Part shown: in pieces, positions 1 to 11,646 of the stretch
Layout: every line of letters starts with the position of its first letter
Position numbering within the stretch: the stretch's first letter is position 1
NCBI GenBank assembly: GCA_000320545.1
Contig: ADNK01002827.1
Coordinates: 27,501 to 84,658 of the forward strand
Length of the DNA: 57,158 nucleotides
Source: Bigelowiella natans CCMP2755
Lineage: Eukaryota; Cercozoa; Chlorarachniophyceae
Direction: 5' to 3'
Translations under genes and position numbers: made by a program
Notes under the pieces: generated by a model
The model's input: the letters and a program-made list of their open reading frames with translations, nothing else
Databases searched by the model: none
What the model was told of the DNA's origin: nothing

Positions 1-418
1 GTTCTAAATCGCCCAAAGCAATATAAATCTCTGCGACAATACGGCAAACCTGGTAGTAGAAGTAGCAACGTGGTACATTTCAGTGGGAGGAAGGAAAGCA
101 AGGAAAGCATGCGAATTTGGCAAAAGGAGCATGCAATGCTCTGCGCTCTATTCTCACACCATACCGTTATGTCACGAGATGTATCCTTGCTCTTGATTTC
201 TCCATACTGCTCGCGCATGATATCCCGCAAATAGGTCTGCTCACTCCCCCCTCCAGCTTCAGCTGGATAAAGGTTGAACCTCACGCACACGCACTCCACG
301 AATCTGAGTATGGAAGACCATTCCTCACAACTCTATTTCAATCAATAGCAATCAAGAGCAAGTATCCATGCAATAGAAGTAATTTCGGCTCACATACTAT
401 TTTGATATTATACAAATG

Positions 419-466
<48 letters not shown>

Positions 467-580
467 ATTTCCACTTTACCCTCTGAAGAATTTTGATCCT
501 TCGTAAATGTGGCGATGGAGAGTATCACGTCCAGCATCTGTGGCGACAGGTTGGACTCCTCTTCGGTGACGTTGTTGTTC

Positions 581-616
<36 letters not shown>

Positions 617-2178
617 GTTGTAGCGACGGATTGCTGTTTTAAGTCTTTGAATATCGTGATAGAAAGTCATCCACACGCGCAAAACCACGTTCTTCAGCAA
701 CGCGTATTCAGGTGCTCTCATAACCAGATCGACATATCTGACACAATGTATTAAGAATGGATCTCTTCAATAAAGTATCTATCTATCAAGGTAAAATTAG
801 TTTTGTCGATATTACTAATACTATTATTCCTACAGTTATTCAATATTGCTTACACGTCGCGGAGATCTGAACGCAGCGCAGTAGCCTCCTGCTGGTGGTC
901 TCCCCACCCCTGTTGGCCCAGCTCTTTCAAACGCACTTCCATTTGCCTGGCTGTTTCAAACAGTTTTTGGTGGTCGGTCGTTTGGGGAGAGCGACGGCGA
1001 CGAGAGTCCTTTCCATTTGGAGCCGATGAAGGTATGGATCCCCCTTTGACTGGAATAGCATTCGCAGCTGCCCTAGAAAAGTCGCTCTCTCCTTCTCCTC
1101 CATTACCGCTAGTACCGTTCTTCTTATGGATACGGTTGTAGGCTTTTAGTAGAGAGAACATCACATTGGCCCTATCTCTCTTAGTTGTCGGCCCTTTCGT
1201 AGTGGCGGTGGCGGCGGCGGTGGTAGCATTGGCACTTGCCTTCTTCTTTTCCTTCTTCTTGTTCTTCCTCCTCTGCTCCTCATTAGAGCGGGGCATAGCT
1301 TTGACATCAGCATCATCGGCCTTTGACGCCGATGACAGGTGTTTTTTTTTATACACCCGCCCCCCTTTCTCACTACCAGGATTCTGCTGTTGTGGATAGC
1401 TGGGCTTGGGTTCGTAGAACCCACCGCCGTCACCATCACGCTGTGCCTTTTTATGATCCTTATAAGGATCTTGGTCGCTGTTCGGGTTGAGCTTACGTGC
1501 GGTTTGGTTCAGCAACTGCAGAGCAGCGTTATCGAATGACTCCATTTCACTGCTTTGCCTGGAATAATAGTCGCCCCCACGCGAAGGTCCTTGTGACCTA
1601 CGGACCCTGTAATGTTCGCGTGTAGGGCGAGTATTTCGGTGTTTGTTTTTATTGCTACTTGGCGTAGTCCCCTTTCTGCTCCCTCCCTCTCTGCCATCCC
1701 TAGTGTATTTCCCCGGAGATTTAGAACTTCTGTTTGTATTCCTGTTATTAACACGATGCTTGCGTGGTAGTCGAGAGCTACCACCATCCCCCTCCAAATT
1801 GGCAAGGCGGCTTTTTAGTTCTCTTATTCGTTGCTTCCTAAGCGTTGGGCGTTCTTCATCAGAAGAATCACCGTAGTTGCGGCTGAACTCTGCGAGATGC
1901 TGCTTCTCCCGCTGCCTTTCATACCTTACGCGGTCAGGATTTGCCACTCTTGATGCAGGTGGCCTGTATCGTTCTCCAGATCTGCCTTTGTTCCTCGCAC
2001 TACTCCCCTTTTTAGAACGACTTATGTTTTGGCTTTCGCCAGTAGCTTTCTTCTTCCTTTTCTTCTTGTCTTTCTTCTTCTGCTCTTTACTTTTACTGCG
2101 AGGTTTAGCTTCTCCTCGCTTTCGCCTGCGTTCAGGAACATCACAATCCGACGAAAGATCTGAAGATGATTCACTCAT
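1..2178 (-). CDS. EST1/SMG7-like protein with long basic N-terminal extension (3' end off window)
   Basis: Model: exons 2178-854, 737-480, 303-165 and 49-1, with GT-AG junctions and continuous phase. The first about 415 residues are low-complexity, basic and Ser/Arg/Lys-rich, with several lysine-rich patches, so nuclear localisation is plausible. From about residue 415 the sequence matches the N-terminal helical domain of the EST1/SMG5-6-7 family: 'ARQMEVRLKELG', then across the first intron 'LRDVYVDLVMRAPEYALLKN' and 'VVLRVWMTFYHDIQRLK'. A run of 11 glutamines follows, then 'HIYEGSKFFRG', 'YLRDIMREQYGEIK' and at the edge 'IVAEIYIALGDLE', which corresponds to the family's LGDL helix. Family members act in telomerase recruitment or nonsense-mediated decay through a 14-3-3-like TPR fold. 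Which role applies here is not visible. The gene continues past the left edge. The family match is by eye from motif order. Confidence 0.65.
422..462. repeat. (TA)n microsatellite
   Basis: About 20 TA units inside the second intron of the EST1/SMG7-like gene. Confidence 0.97.
582..614. repeat. (CTG)n tract encoding polyglutamine on the minus strand
   Basis: Eleven CAG codons on the coding (minus) strand give the glutamine run in the EST1/SMG7-like protein, just after the conserved helical motif. Confidence 0.9.
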
Positions 2179-2640
2179 AGCAAGATCTACCGCCGTCGAG
2201 TCCCCTAATGCTGATTCATTAAAAGAGCTTTAGGCAATGGCATAACCATGTTTCATAGTCAAGCGTAAACTAGACACCAACTTAGAAACGGGATTAGATT
2301 CAACAATTGGTACACATGAAAGCATCTGCCACATCTTGTGCTCACCTTCGAAGGTAGCTCTAACTTACTTCGTCGATGGAACAGAAGGAACTCGATGCCA
2401 ATCCAGATGTTTCTTCCGCCCTGCGACAACCATGGAAGGATGTCTCGCGGAGGCAATGTCCTTAATTTCCAGTTTTCTGTGCACTACTCGCTGAATCGCG
2501 AAGGGCTTCCCAATCATGGAAAAATCCACAACGAAATGCAGTCGAAATGTGGGTGGATTCAGCTGAAATACGCCCAAACTGAAGGAAAATGCGCTTAATA
2601 CGAATCGGGTGAGAAAATTCGTATCGGGAGTTGATGGCCA
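2179..2640. promoter_or_regulatory. Divergent intergenic region, probable shared promoter
   Basis: This 462-bp gap separates the start codons of the minus-strand EST1/SMG7-like gene and the plus-strand FHA-SAP-WWE gene. No convincing exon is seen in it. No TATA box can be assigned with confidence. That it holds two promoters is inferred from geometry alone. Confidence 0.45.
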
Positions 2641-4238
2641 ATGGGAGACTACCAGGCCACCGTTCCGTTAGAGGAGGAAGATGACCTCTTCGACGACTCG
2701 GACAATTTAGAGGATTCGGCTATGGTACATAAACATTTCTAGCTTCGTAGATGAGAGCGATCAATTCTTAATATGCAATAGTCCCATCGTTCGTCTTTCC
2801 TAATGCGATTCGATAACACTAGGAGGATGCAACGGTGTCGTTAAGGTTTGAAGAGAAAAGCGGTATCGGCTTGCAACTACTTCGCCCTGGTCTGCATACA
2901 ATAGGGAAAGATTCTAGGTATACTTTTCCTTCGTGGAGTTGTTATATCAACGTAATAACCTGCAAATTTTCCACCTTCAGGAAAGACATGGTGGACATCA
3001 CGATCAATAACAAATCTGTATCGAACAAGCACGCAATACTTGAAGTGGGGAGATCCGGTGAAGACCATTTCATAACAGGTGGATTGTAAACAGAGGGCGT
3101 TGTATTCTATGCTAGATTGTCACATGAGTAATAACGTTGCCAATAACCGCCCTACACTTTGGCAGATCTTGGAAGTCTGAATGGAACCAGAGTCGGCCAT
3201 TCGATCAATAGCAAGAAGGTCTTTTTGTGTGAATTTCAAAATAGGAAACACTTCTTCCCCCTTTTTTCTGCAATGCAGCGAAAACCATTAACATTCCTCT
3301 TGTGTATAATCGCGCTGGTAATAAGCTCCTTTGTATTTTATTGTGCAATAGAATCGTCGTATCAAGCGGATGATTAAGACTCAGCTCTCCGATGGCGTGT
3401 ATGATTTTACAAGCGAAATATTGATTAACGGGCCCATCATCACATCTAACGTCTTAGCAGCCACCCTAACATTCTTCCATCGAAATATGGGATAAAATTG
3501 CTGAATCCCTCATTGATCTTCTCAGACAATCTTTCTCTCCATTACATATCAGATACATCACGTTCGGTAACGAGACCGCTGAGTTTCGTATTCTCTCTCT
3601 CAACACCACGCTGCAGCAGAAGAAAGCATTGGAGCGAGCTCCACCATCCCCAACTCAGCCTCTTGACAGGACTCAATCATTTGTCGAAATGGTCGGCCAT
3701 TGCCTTCCCCACTGTCAATGTATCATTTATGTGGATCTTATTTCCGTTTGCCGCATTTGCAGGAGGAATGCCAAGAGGCTGTTACACAGTCATTTGAAGA
3801 GGTACTATGCATCGTTTCATATAGTAGCAGAGCGGTAGCAGGGTGGCAAATAGTAAAGTTATTCATTGCGTGCGTCTGCTTGTTGCTTTTGTTTTGTCTT
3901 TGCTTTTTGTGCGTTGTCCTTTATTTCTTACCCACTTTCCTTGAAACTGTACGCCAGATTGAGAGTACAAAACCAAGGGCTGCCGATGCTAATGGTGGAT
4001 TTAAAACAAATCATATGGATCTTTAGCACACACATACACACATACACACACACAACAAACAGATGTCTACATCTATATGATGCATCTTGTTTGAATTTTG
4101 ATGATATATTTTATATGTGTACATTATAGGCTGTCGCTCCCCAACGCAAGACTTCGAGGTGAATCAGCTCTATTATTTCCTTTTTCTTTTCGGTTTCCAC
4201 GTTTATGCTTTTTTCGATACTAAAAGTTAGATATATAT

Positions 4239-4278
<40 letters not shown>

Positions 4279-4664
4279 GGAGAGGAAATTAGGAAGGTCA
4301 GTGTCTGGTGGTAGCAACGTGCAGAAAAACGAAGGAACATCGGTGGCGCGTGGAGGTCGTGATGTAACACAATCTCCCGCAGCTCTGTCCCCAATTCTCA
4401 ACTGTGAGGTAGTAAATCAAGATGGTTGGAATCAAAGGGGAGCTGTTGGGGAGGGTGAAGACGAATAAAGGCCAAAAAACATCGGTAGAAGAAGTTCAAG
4501 GAAATATTCTAAGTAACCTCTGAGCTCAGTTTCTTAAGAAAAGAAAACCTTTTTTTTGCTCGATACTTTCTACATTATTATATCAGTTTAAGAATACAAT
4601 GTCAATGCTTTAATTATAACTTCTTTTAATATTGCGTGTCTGTGCAAGACTAGCAATATAGTCA

Positions 4665-4699
<35 letters not shown>

Positions 4700-7600
4700 A
4701 CACGCTAGATGTCCCAGGAAAAGGAGGAGAAGAAGAAGTCCCTCCTACCTCTCACGGTTCCTTACGATGCAACAACAGAAGGTTTGATATTGACTGATAC
4801 AACAGCAATCCAAACAATATATATAATAGGCCCAACATCCTCCTGAATACTGAGATTCTCTGAATCGATATAAACCTTACGACATGGAAATATACAAAAA
4901 CACAGTGAAGGAACCGGGAGACTCTCAAAATTGTCCCCCCCCCCAGAGTGAAGCTACAGTCCCGTATGATCACGACAACGCTATCAGCGACAAATCCCAG
5001 GAGGAAAAGGGAATAGAGGCTGCTAGAAGTAGCGAGAAGCTTACTGAAACCATCCCCTTTGACCATCCACCTCCATCGGATGATAAGGAAGATGGAGGGG
5101 GAAAGAATAGCAATGGAGACGGGAGCGATGAATTCACCGAGACTTTGCCGTTTGACCATGTAGTGGAGGATGAGGGGGGGGCCGAGAGCAAACATTGCAA
5201 AAAGGAAGAGACAACAAAGGAAGATAAGGCCGAAAAAATTGGCGTGGGAAACGTTGATAAGGATGGGAATAGCGCTGTGTTCTCCGAGACCGTAGCGTAC
5301 GAAGATGACAATGATGACGATGATGATGATGATGATGCTGCTGCTACAGAAGGTACGTACGTACTACTGCTATGTGAAAAAAAAATCGATAAGTAGCAGC
5401 TGCATCATGAGTGTGCTATACACCAGAGTCAAACTATGAGGAGACTGTGCCTTTTGACCACCGTGACGAAGATAGCAAGCCGGAAGGAGAAGAAGCGAAG
5501 AAAGAGAAGGAAATGGAGGTACTTAATCATTCGCGAGCACACGCTGCTCCGCCTTCCGCTAGTACTAGAACAATAGAGGCAACAGTTCCTCGCGTGGTTC
5601 ATCGCACTGGGACTTTCATGCATTGATGAAAACCACCCTCAAACTCTCTTTCTCTCAGATCGACGCTACTGTTCCGTATAGGGAAGATGGCGTGCAGGCG
5701 GCGGGAAAGAATGTACCCGCTAAACTAGCTAGATGTGTTTGAATACACGCAGTTATATAACCTCACGTGCAAGAATTGAAAGATGGACAGTATCAGAAGC
5801 TCGTGACTAAGCAACGTTAACATTCATAGGACGCACAGAGAGACGATTTGTTTGAGCCGACAGTGCCATTTGACCACAACCGCCAGCTTGATGAAAAGGA
5901 AGATGAGACAGCTCAAGGTGTAGCAGCAGGGCCGAAGAAAACAAATGAGAACAAGGTATATGTAATACAACTTACGAACGATAAAGTGAAGCAACGTGCA
6001 AGATATTTCATTCAGCATGCTGCAAGAATAATTGTGTACTGCGCGAAATAATAAATATTTCATCTTTACCCTCCTGGGTCCTACCTCCTCCTCCCAGGCG
6101 AGGGTTTATGAAGCAACGGTTGCCTACGAACCAACAGTACCTTTCGAGGCAGCTGCTGCTGTAACGAATAACAATGTTGGTGATGCTCATGCAGCTGCTG
6201 CTGCTGGTGGTGGTCATGACAGTGGCAAGGGAAGGAGTGGGGGGGGGCACCGACGAAGACTCAAAAGAAAGATGGTGAGCAACGGCCATGGAGGCATTTG
6301 CAAAAAGGTGGACTGTAGAGAGTACTTCTGCTTCATCCAAGCATCCGACATATGAAGCTGCCTTTTGACGTTCATTGTGCAATTCAGGAGAGAGGAGGAG
6401 CAACTAAGGAGCCTCTCGACAATGTAGCGAAGGAAACGACCCATGCGAACGATCCTGATGCGACACAGGTGATGATGGATGTTGCTGGATAGGGGTGGTT
6501 GTGCGGGGAGGGAGGGATGCTACCTTGGATAACAGTTTCTGTCATGTACTGATATATCATTGAGTTTTACGACTAAAGTAAAGCCTGTTGTCGTTGAATA
6601 TAGGCATATCCAGACTCAATGCTAGAGGCCACAGTTCCATTATCCCCCCCCCCTTCGCTACTCGAGGGACCAACAGTATCCGCACATGTTACAGAGGAAG
6701 ATGAAACAAAGAAAGTCGGAGCGATAGAAAAGGTAGCTGGGAGCTGCATACTATCTTCCCCTAATCATATCTTGTATGTGCGTCTGTGTGTGTGTGTGTG
6801 TGTGTGTGTAGACAATATTGCTTTGTGGTTGTAATCCTTCTAATTTGTTTGGCGTAGTTGGACATAAAATAGCCCTCATCTTTACTTAGCTTCCCAACGA
6901 GGTTATTATTGTGATTGAAGAAGATGATGTGAAACAGGTATCAAAAAGCAACACCGCCTCTGCCACCTCCTCCTCCCACGCCCCCTCCACACAAGAGTCA
7001 TCTTCTTCAACGCCACGCCGCCGTCGCATACGCAAGCGAGTTCGCAGTTGTGCATCACCCTCCACGGATATTACTTCCAACAGAAAGACTGAGCAGTCTT
7101 CGGAGTCAATAAAAATAGAGGGTGGAGGGAAGAAGGAGCATAAGGTTGATATTGCTTCTGCTGCTGATGCTGCTGCTGCATTGGCACTGCGGCACCGTGA
7201 GATGTCAGAGGAGACTCCGACTGTTGTGATTATTCCAGGGAAGTTGTCGGCTTCGTCGCTATTATCATCATCATCATCATCATCATCATCATCGTCGTCA
7301 AATGCGCCGCCCCCTTCCTCTTTGGGATTGGGGCCTTCTGTGCTATCGTCGTCTTCATCGTCATCATCATCTTCTTCTTCTCGAGTGACAGTTTGGGTGC
7401 TGGGGAAATCGGCACAACACAGAAAGGAGCTGGAGCGATTAGGAATGCAGTGGGATGATAGGCACCGCGCCTTCTTTGCCTCTGTCAGCAAAATGGTGCG
7501 AAAATCACTGCAGTCGAGGATTGAGCTCGTCCTCAGTACGCCGTCTCCTGAGGAGAAAAGGAAGAACAACAGCAGCAGCAGCAGCAACTCGAAGAGGAAA

Positions 7601-9711
7601 AAGACGAACAAGATCCTAAGCAAGGATAGGAGCGGTAGCAGAGGAATGGGTGATGATGATGATGAAAAGGATAGTAGACCAATAGATGATAAGGAAGAAG
7701 ATAATGATGAGGGGGGCGGGGTCTTCCAAGTAGAAAGGAAGATTGGTGAAAGAAACCAGAAACGGGGAGGAAATCCCCGACAAAATAATAGAAAGAAAAG
7801 GAAGATAACTAAGAATGTGCGGAAGGAGAGAGAGGAGAAGGAAGATATGAAAGGCAAGAAACTGGAGGTAGATCTATCCACAGTTGCTTTCATCACACTC
7901 ATTGTCTTAATAACAACCCAAATTGATTTCATAGACGACGATTTGTCGATCTGCTGAGCCTTTTCACATCCATTTAGCGATAATATGTACTCCCCCCCCC
8001 CCTCTCTCTCTTTCTGATACCCCTGTGAATAGGAGACAAAGAAGGGAACATCTGCAGCTCACAAGAATGATAAAGGAAATGAAGATGGTGAAGGTAAGGC
8101 CGATGATGTTTCGACGAAGATAAAAAGGAAGCAGCAGCAGGAGGAGGAGGAGGATTCCAATACGACAGTTACTACTTCTACTTCTTCTTCTTCTCCACCT
8201 CCAAATAGAGGTGTAGCAGCAGCAGATACTCTGGAACGAATGACAGTAGCACAGCTACGAGTCAGGCTCAAAGCAGCCGGTCTAAGGGCATCAGGACGCA
8301 AGGTGGGGTGGTGGGCGGTGGTGGTAGTAGTAGTATTGAAGTAGTACCATTTATGATTTCCTTTGATATACGATAACATAGCACCTCAGGCTATTCCTCA
8401 GTATTTATTGAAGGAAAGAGAAGAAGCTGTACATGTATTGATGCCGATGTATATGTTTTACACAGAAAGAATTAATAAAGCGCTTGAAGGAACATTTAGC
8501 GGAGGAGGAGGAAGAAGAAGCAGTAGCGGCAGCGATGCAAGCGGAAGAAGATGCACAGGAGGAGGAGGGGGAGGAGGACCTTCCGAAGTGGTAAATAAAT
8601 CTTAAACACAGTCTTTTTACCTACTTACACACGTAACAATGATAACAATAAATGCGCCAGCTTGCTTTACTCGACGACGACAAGATGACTTACAATCAGC
8701 AAAATGATTCACAATACAAAGATGTTTTAATTTTCCTTCACTAAGATGCTTCTCCAGTCGCAGCCTATTTTTTTGATAATATGCTGCTGCCCTCTCATCA
8801 ATGGCGCTCACATATATCGACAATGGGGATCTTGTATTTTTATATTGAAAATGGAGATAAGTATTTCATATTAATCATTCCACATCTGCTACAACTACTA
8901 CGCACCATATAAAGGTATTGGAAATCAGATCTAGAGTTGGATGATAACAACAGCAGCGCGTGGACACCGTATCCTAAAGAGGTGACGTCTCTCACAGCTT
9001 CCTCAGTTGGTTATGATGAGCGATATGATTATGATGATGATGATAATGATTACAACGAATGCAAGGAAGGTTGATAGTAATCATCGTAAGTCAATTATAA
9101 TGGTGAGTGGATTTCTCTTGCGGAGTTATTCTTTAGGCTTTCGGTTCTTCTCGAAACAGTAATTTGTGGCAAAATGATATAGAAGTGATCGTTATTATCA
9201 TGATAATATGTTTGCTATCGTATGGGCATGAATCATTAAATCAGGATTGCAAGAAGATTGAGCAGAAGTATCAAGAAGGCAAAGTTAGATTCAGGTGTAG
9301 AAAATAATACATGTTTGGGTTTGTGTGTGTGTTTTGATACTACTGGATTCCAACAAGAATAATTGTGCCGAAATCCTTTCTGTCTCATGCTTACCAAAAG
9401 GATGAAATAGATGCATTTTCTGTAATATTATAGGATAAATAGGCGATACTCTATTGACATTGCAGAGGGCATTCAGCATCAAACGGTAATGATGAATTCT
9501 ATGTTCCCTTACCATACAACTCTGATGTTATCGCATCGGTGCCAGAGGGTTATTCCTACGTTCCGAGTTGTGTACAAATATAATTTGTGGGCAATGGCTG
9601 TCAGCTAATCTTATCATCTCATTCCCATTTTAGAGAAATAAATCGAGACAGAGGCCTATTAAGAGAGAGCCTCCTATTCCGATCTGCGACAGCAGCGACT
9701 CAAGCAGCTAG
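2641..9711 (+). CDS. FHA - TVPFD-motif repeats - SAP - WWE protein (about 1160 residues, about 24 exons)
   Basis: Exons: 2641-2724, 2823-2917, 2981-3078, 3166-3218, 3367-3398, 3553-3691, 3763-3801, 3958-3994, 4293-4408, 4709-4781, 4906-5352, 5427-5518, 5659-5712, 5830-5955, 6098-6274, 6388-6468, 6604-6732, 6890-7867, 8033-8302, 8466-8590, 8915-8981, 9245-9294, 9443-9485, 9634-9711 (TAG). The length divides by three and all phases agree. The FHA domain (about residues 30-140) shows 'LHTIGKDSR', 'SVSNKHAIL', 'LGSLNGTRV' and 'VYITFG'. About 14 motifs such as 'EATVPYDHD', 'TETIPFDH' and 'FEPTVPFDH' precede a Ser/Lys-rich linker. The SAP domain is 'MTVAQLRVRLKAAGL' plus 'KKELIKRLKEHL'. The WWE domain is 'WYWKSDLELDD', 'AWTPYP', 'KKIEQKYQEGKVRF', 'RRYSIDIAEGIQHQT', 'RPIKR'. 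FHA domains bind phospho-threonine, SAP binds DNA and WWE commonly binds ADP-ribose chains. A chromatin or DNA-damage adaptor role is inferred. I recognise no named orthologue. Confidence 0.82.
4242..4275. repeat. (TA)n microsatellite
   Basis: Lies in an intron of the FHA-SAP-WWE gene just upstream of exon 9. Confidence 0.97.
4666..4696. repeat. (CA)n microsatellite
   Basis: Lies in the intron immediately before the exon at 4709 that carries a 'LTVPYDATTE' motif. Confidence 0.97.
6785..6809. repeat. (GT)n microsatellite
   Basis: Intronic, between the exons at 6604-6732 and 6890-7867 of the FHA-SAP-WWE gene. Confidence 0.97.
7264..7293. repeat. (ATC)n coding repeat, polyserine
   Basis: The trinucleotide run is read as serines in the long linker exon of the FHA-SAP-WWE protein. 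Further TCA/TCT runs follow at about 7347-7380. The same runs create a long artefactual frame on the opposite strand. Confidence 0.9.
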
Positions 9712-10704
9712 AACGATTACCGCACCGTGACGAAGGTAGAACGCAGGGCAACGTTCAAATTGATGAAAAGAATTATTTTAAAAAATTGAGAAGAGTAGGA
9801 AGAGATAGGGGAAATATAACCAGCGATGAGTGGGATGTAATGGCGGCATGTTGTTATCGAAATCCTAGCACAGATTTGTGTTCTTGATTCGAACGATTGC
9901 TGCTCCTTGAACGCTCCATTGTGTAGCAGCAGAGCGATGTCATGCATTGCCACGCACTCATTACCTCCGCGAAGTTTTCGCTAGGTGTAGTCTAGTTGTT
10001 GCTCGACTTCACCAAAATATTACACGCTTGCATAGCATGCAGCTCATAATTGCGTCGTGCGTTGTTGCATGGACTAGCATCTAGATGCGAGCATGGAAGC
10101 GCACGAAATATTAAAAAACAGTTGACAACTACACGGACTCGTTAAATACAGTCCATCATGCTTAATGCTGTGTGTACACAGATCTATAGATATCTAGATA
10201 TGCATGTGTCTATCTTACTACCGCGGGACACCTATACATAGACAAGCAGTGCGATACTAGAGTACTCTAGTACTGCGCTGCTGGCGACGCGCATATGTAT
10301 ACGAACCTCAACATGCTGTCACATAAACGCGCCTCGCCTTGCTTGTCTAATTGTGTCCGTTGTATAGTAACTTCGGTAAAACACTGCTTAGTTAACTATA
10401 TAAAATTTTACATAGCTAGATAGCACACCGTAGCAGTCTTTTCTGATTGTTGAGTCGATATTGAAGCGAACGAAAAAACCGATTCGATTAGGAATTTAGT
10501 ATAAGCTTATCTTGATTGCAATTTATTTAAACTTGATAAGAATCTAGCATGCTCTTTATTTGAAATTTTGAAATAGGTATTGTGAATTTCAAACGAGCAG
10601 CTCTTACAAAGCGTAGCTAACGCAAATCAAGCTATCATATCTGTTTGAATGCTGAGTTTAATTCCCTGACTGTTGAGTTAGTTCGGCTGCCTCAAAGACA
10701 ATAA
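9712..10704. other. Intergenic spacer with CTAG/GCATGC-rich segment
   Basis: No exon can be supported. The stretch from about 9950 to 10330 is rich in CTAG, GCATGC and ATATC palindromes, for example around 10188 and 10256. The rest is plain AT-rich sequence. Confidence 0.6.
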
Positions 10705-11317
10705 TTAACCCGATATGGAGAGTGTCCATCGGCCTTTCGCACGGCGCCTTTCAATGATTTTACGTCCATTTCTAGTACGCATCCTGGAAAGGTAGCCATG
10801 TTTTCTCTTCCGCCGCAGGACATTCGGCTGGTACGTGCGCTTTATAAGCTGGAGCCCATCCTCATTCATTTGATCTGTCGGAAAGAATGAAAACATTAGT
10901 CCCAACCAAAATTTCAGATTGTTTAGAGAAAGATGGCAAATCAAACTAGGCGGATGATGAACCTTCAATCTCGCTGGTAGGGAGCTCGATTTCACTGGTT
11001 TCCTCAGCAGGTATTATGTTCAAGGAATTTATTTGCTTGATATCAAAACTATGGACAAATGTTTCATTCGCTTGGGTGTTCAACACGGAGCTTTCTTCCC
11101 ACTTGCCATCCAATGAGAGGTGGGGGGGTTGAAGAAAGCTGCGAGAACTGTGTGAAATTTGGGAGAGAAGCAGAGCCGATTGGGAGGCCACCGACGATTC
11201 TTTGGATAACGGTCCGATAATAGAGGGGTTTAAGTTAGGGATAGGAACTGCTTCGCTGAATGTCGGCCCAGCGTGGGTGCTGAACTTACGGAGTAGGCGC
11301 AGGCCGCGGGCGGCCAT
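10705..11317 (-). CDS. MRPL34: Mitochondrial large ribosomal subunit protein bL34m
   Basis: Two exons, 11317-10963 and 10874-10705, join in phase 1 and give about 174 residues. The N-terminus '[18 protein letters not shown]' is a basic, amphipathic mitochondrial presequence. The C-terminal about 45 residues are a clear bL34 domain: '[20 protein letters not shown]', then '[16 protein letters not shown]'. bL34 is a small, very basic rRNA-binding protein of the large subunit. The long segment between presequence and core (about residues 20-125) is low complexity and specific to this protein, as is common in mitochondrial L34 proteins. The gene is divergent from the gene starting at 11647. The domain identity is secure and the exon junction is well supported by phase. 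Confidence 0.92.
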
Positions 11318-11646
11318 TTCTACGATCTATGCTTCGCGATTCAATTTGCAGAAATAGTTTGAAATCATTGTCGCAATGTCAAAACAACCACTATTAGTTT
11401 CCAAAATACTGTCCGCACGCTCCAACCCCCCACGTTGAAGGACCAATGCTCGGGAACAACTAATCTCTTCTTTAGACTTTTTTTAACCCTGAGTTATACT
11501 AAATATTCCAAAAGCAACATATTGGTATTGAAATGTATTGAAATACACCCCTACGACAATGAATTTCATGTATTTTAGAGCAGTTTCGCCCTAGAGGAAC
11601 AGATAATCCCGGAAGCAACGACAGGCATGCACCATCGCTTTCCCCC
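11318..11646. promoter_or_regulatory. Divergent intergenic region between bL34m and the signal-peptide gene
   Basis: A 329-bp gap between opposite start codons. It probably contains both promoters, judged from geometry. No specific element is assigned. Confidence 0.4.

Noticed and set aside
476-754. Plus-strand polyleucine frame at 509-754.
   Set aside because: It is the reverse reading of the CAG run in the EST1/SMG7-like exon.
6886-7932. 348-residue minus-strand frame opposite the FHA-SAP-WWE linker exon.
   Set aside because: It is made by TCA/TCT runs read in reverse (Asp and Leu/Phe runs), has no domain and conflicts with a plus-strand exon whose phase fits both neighbours.
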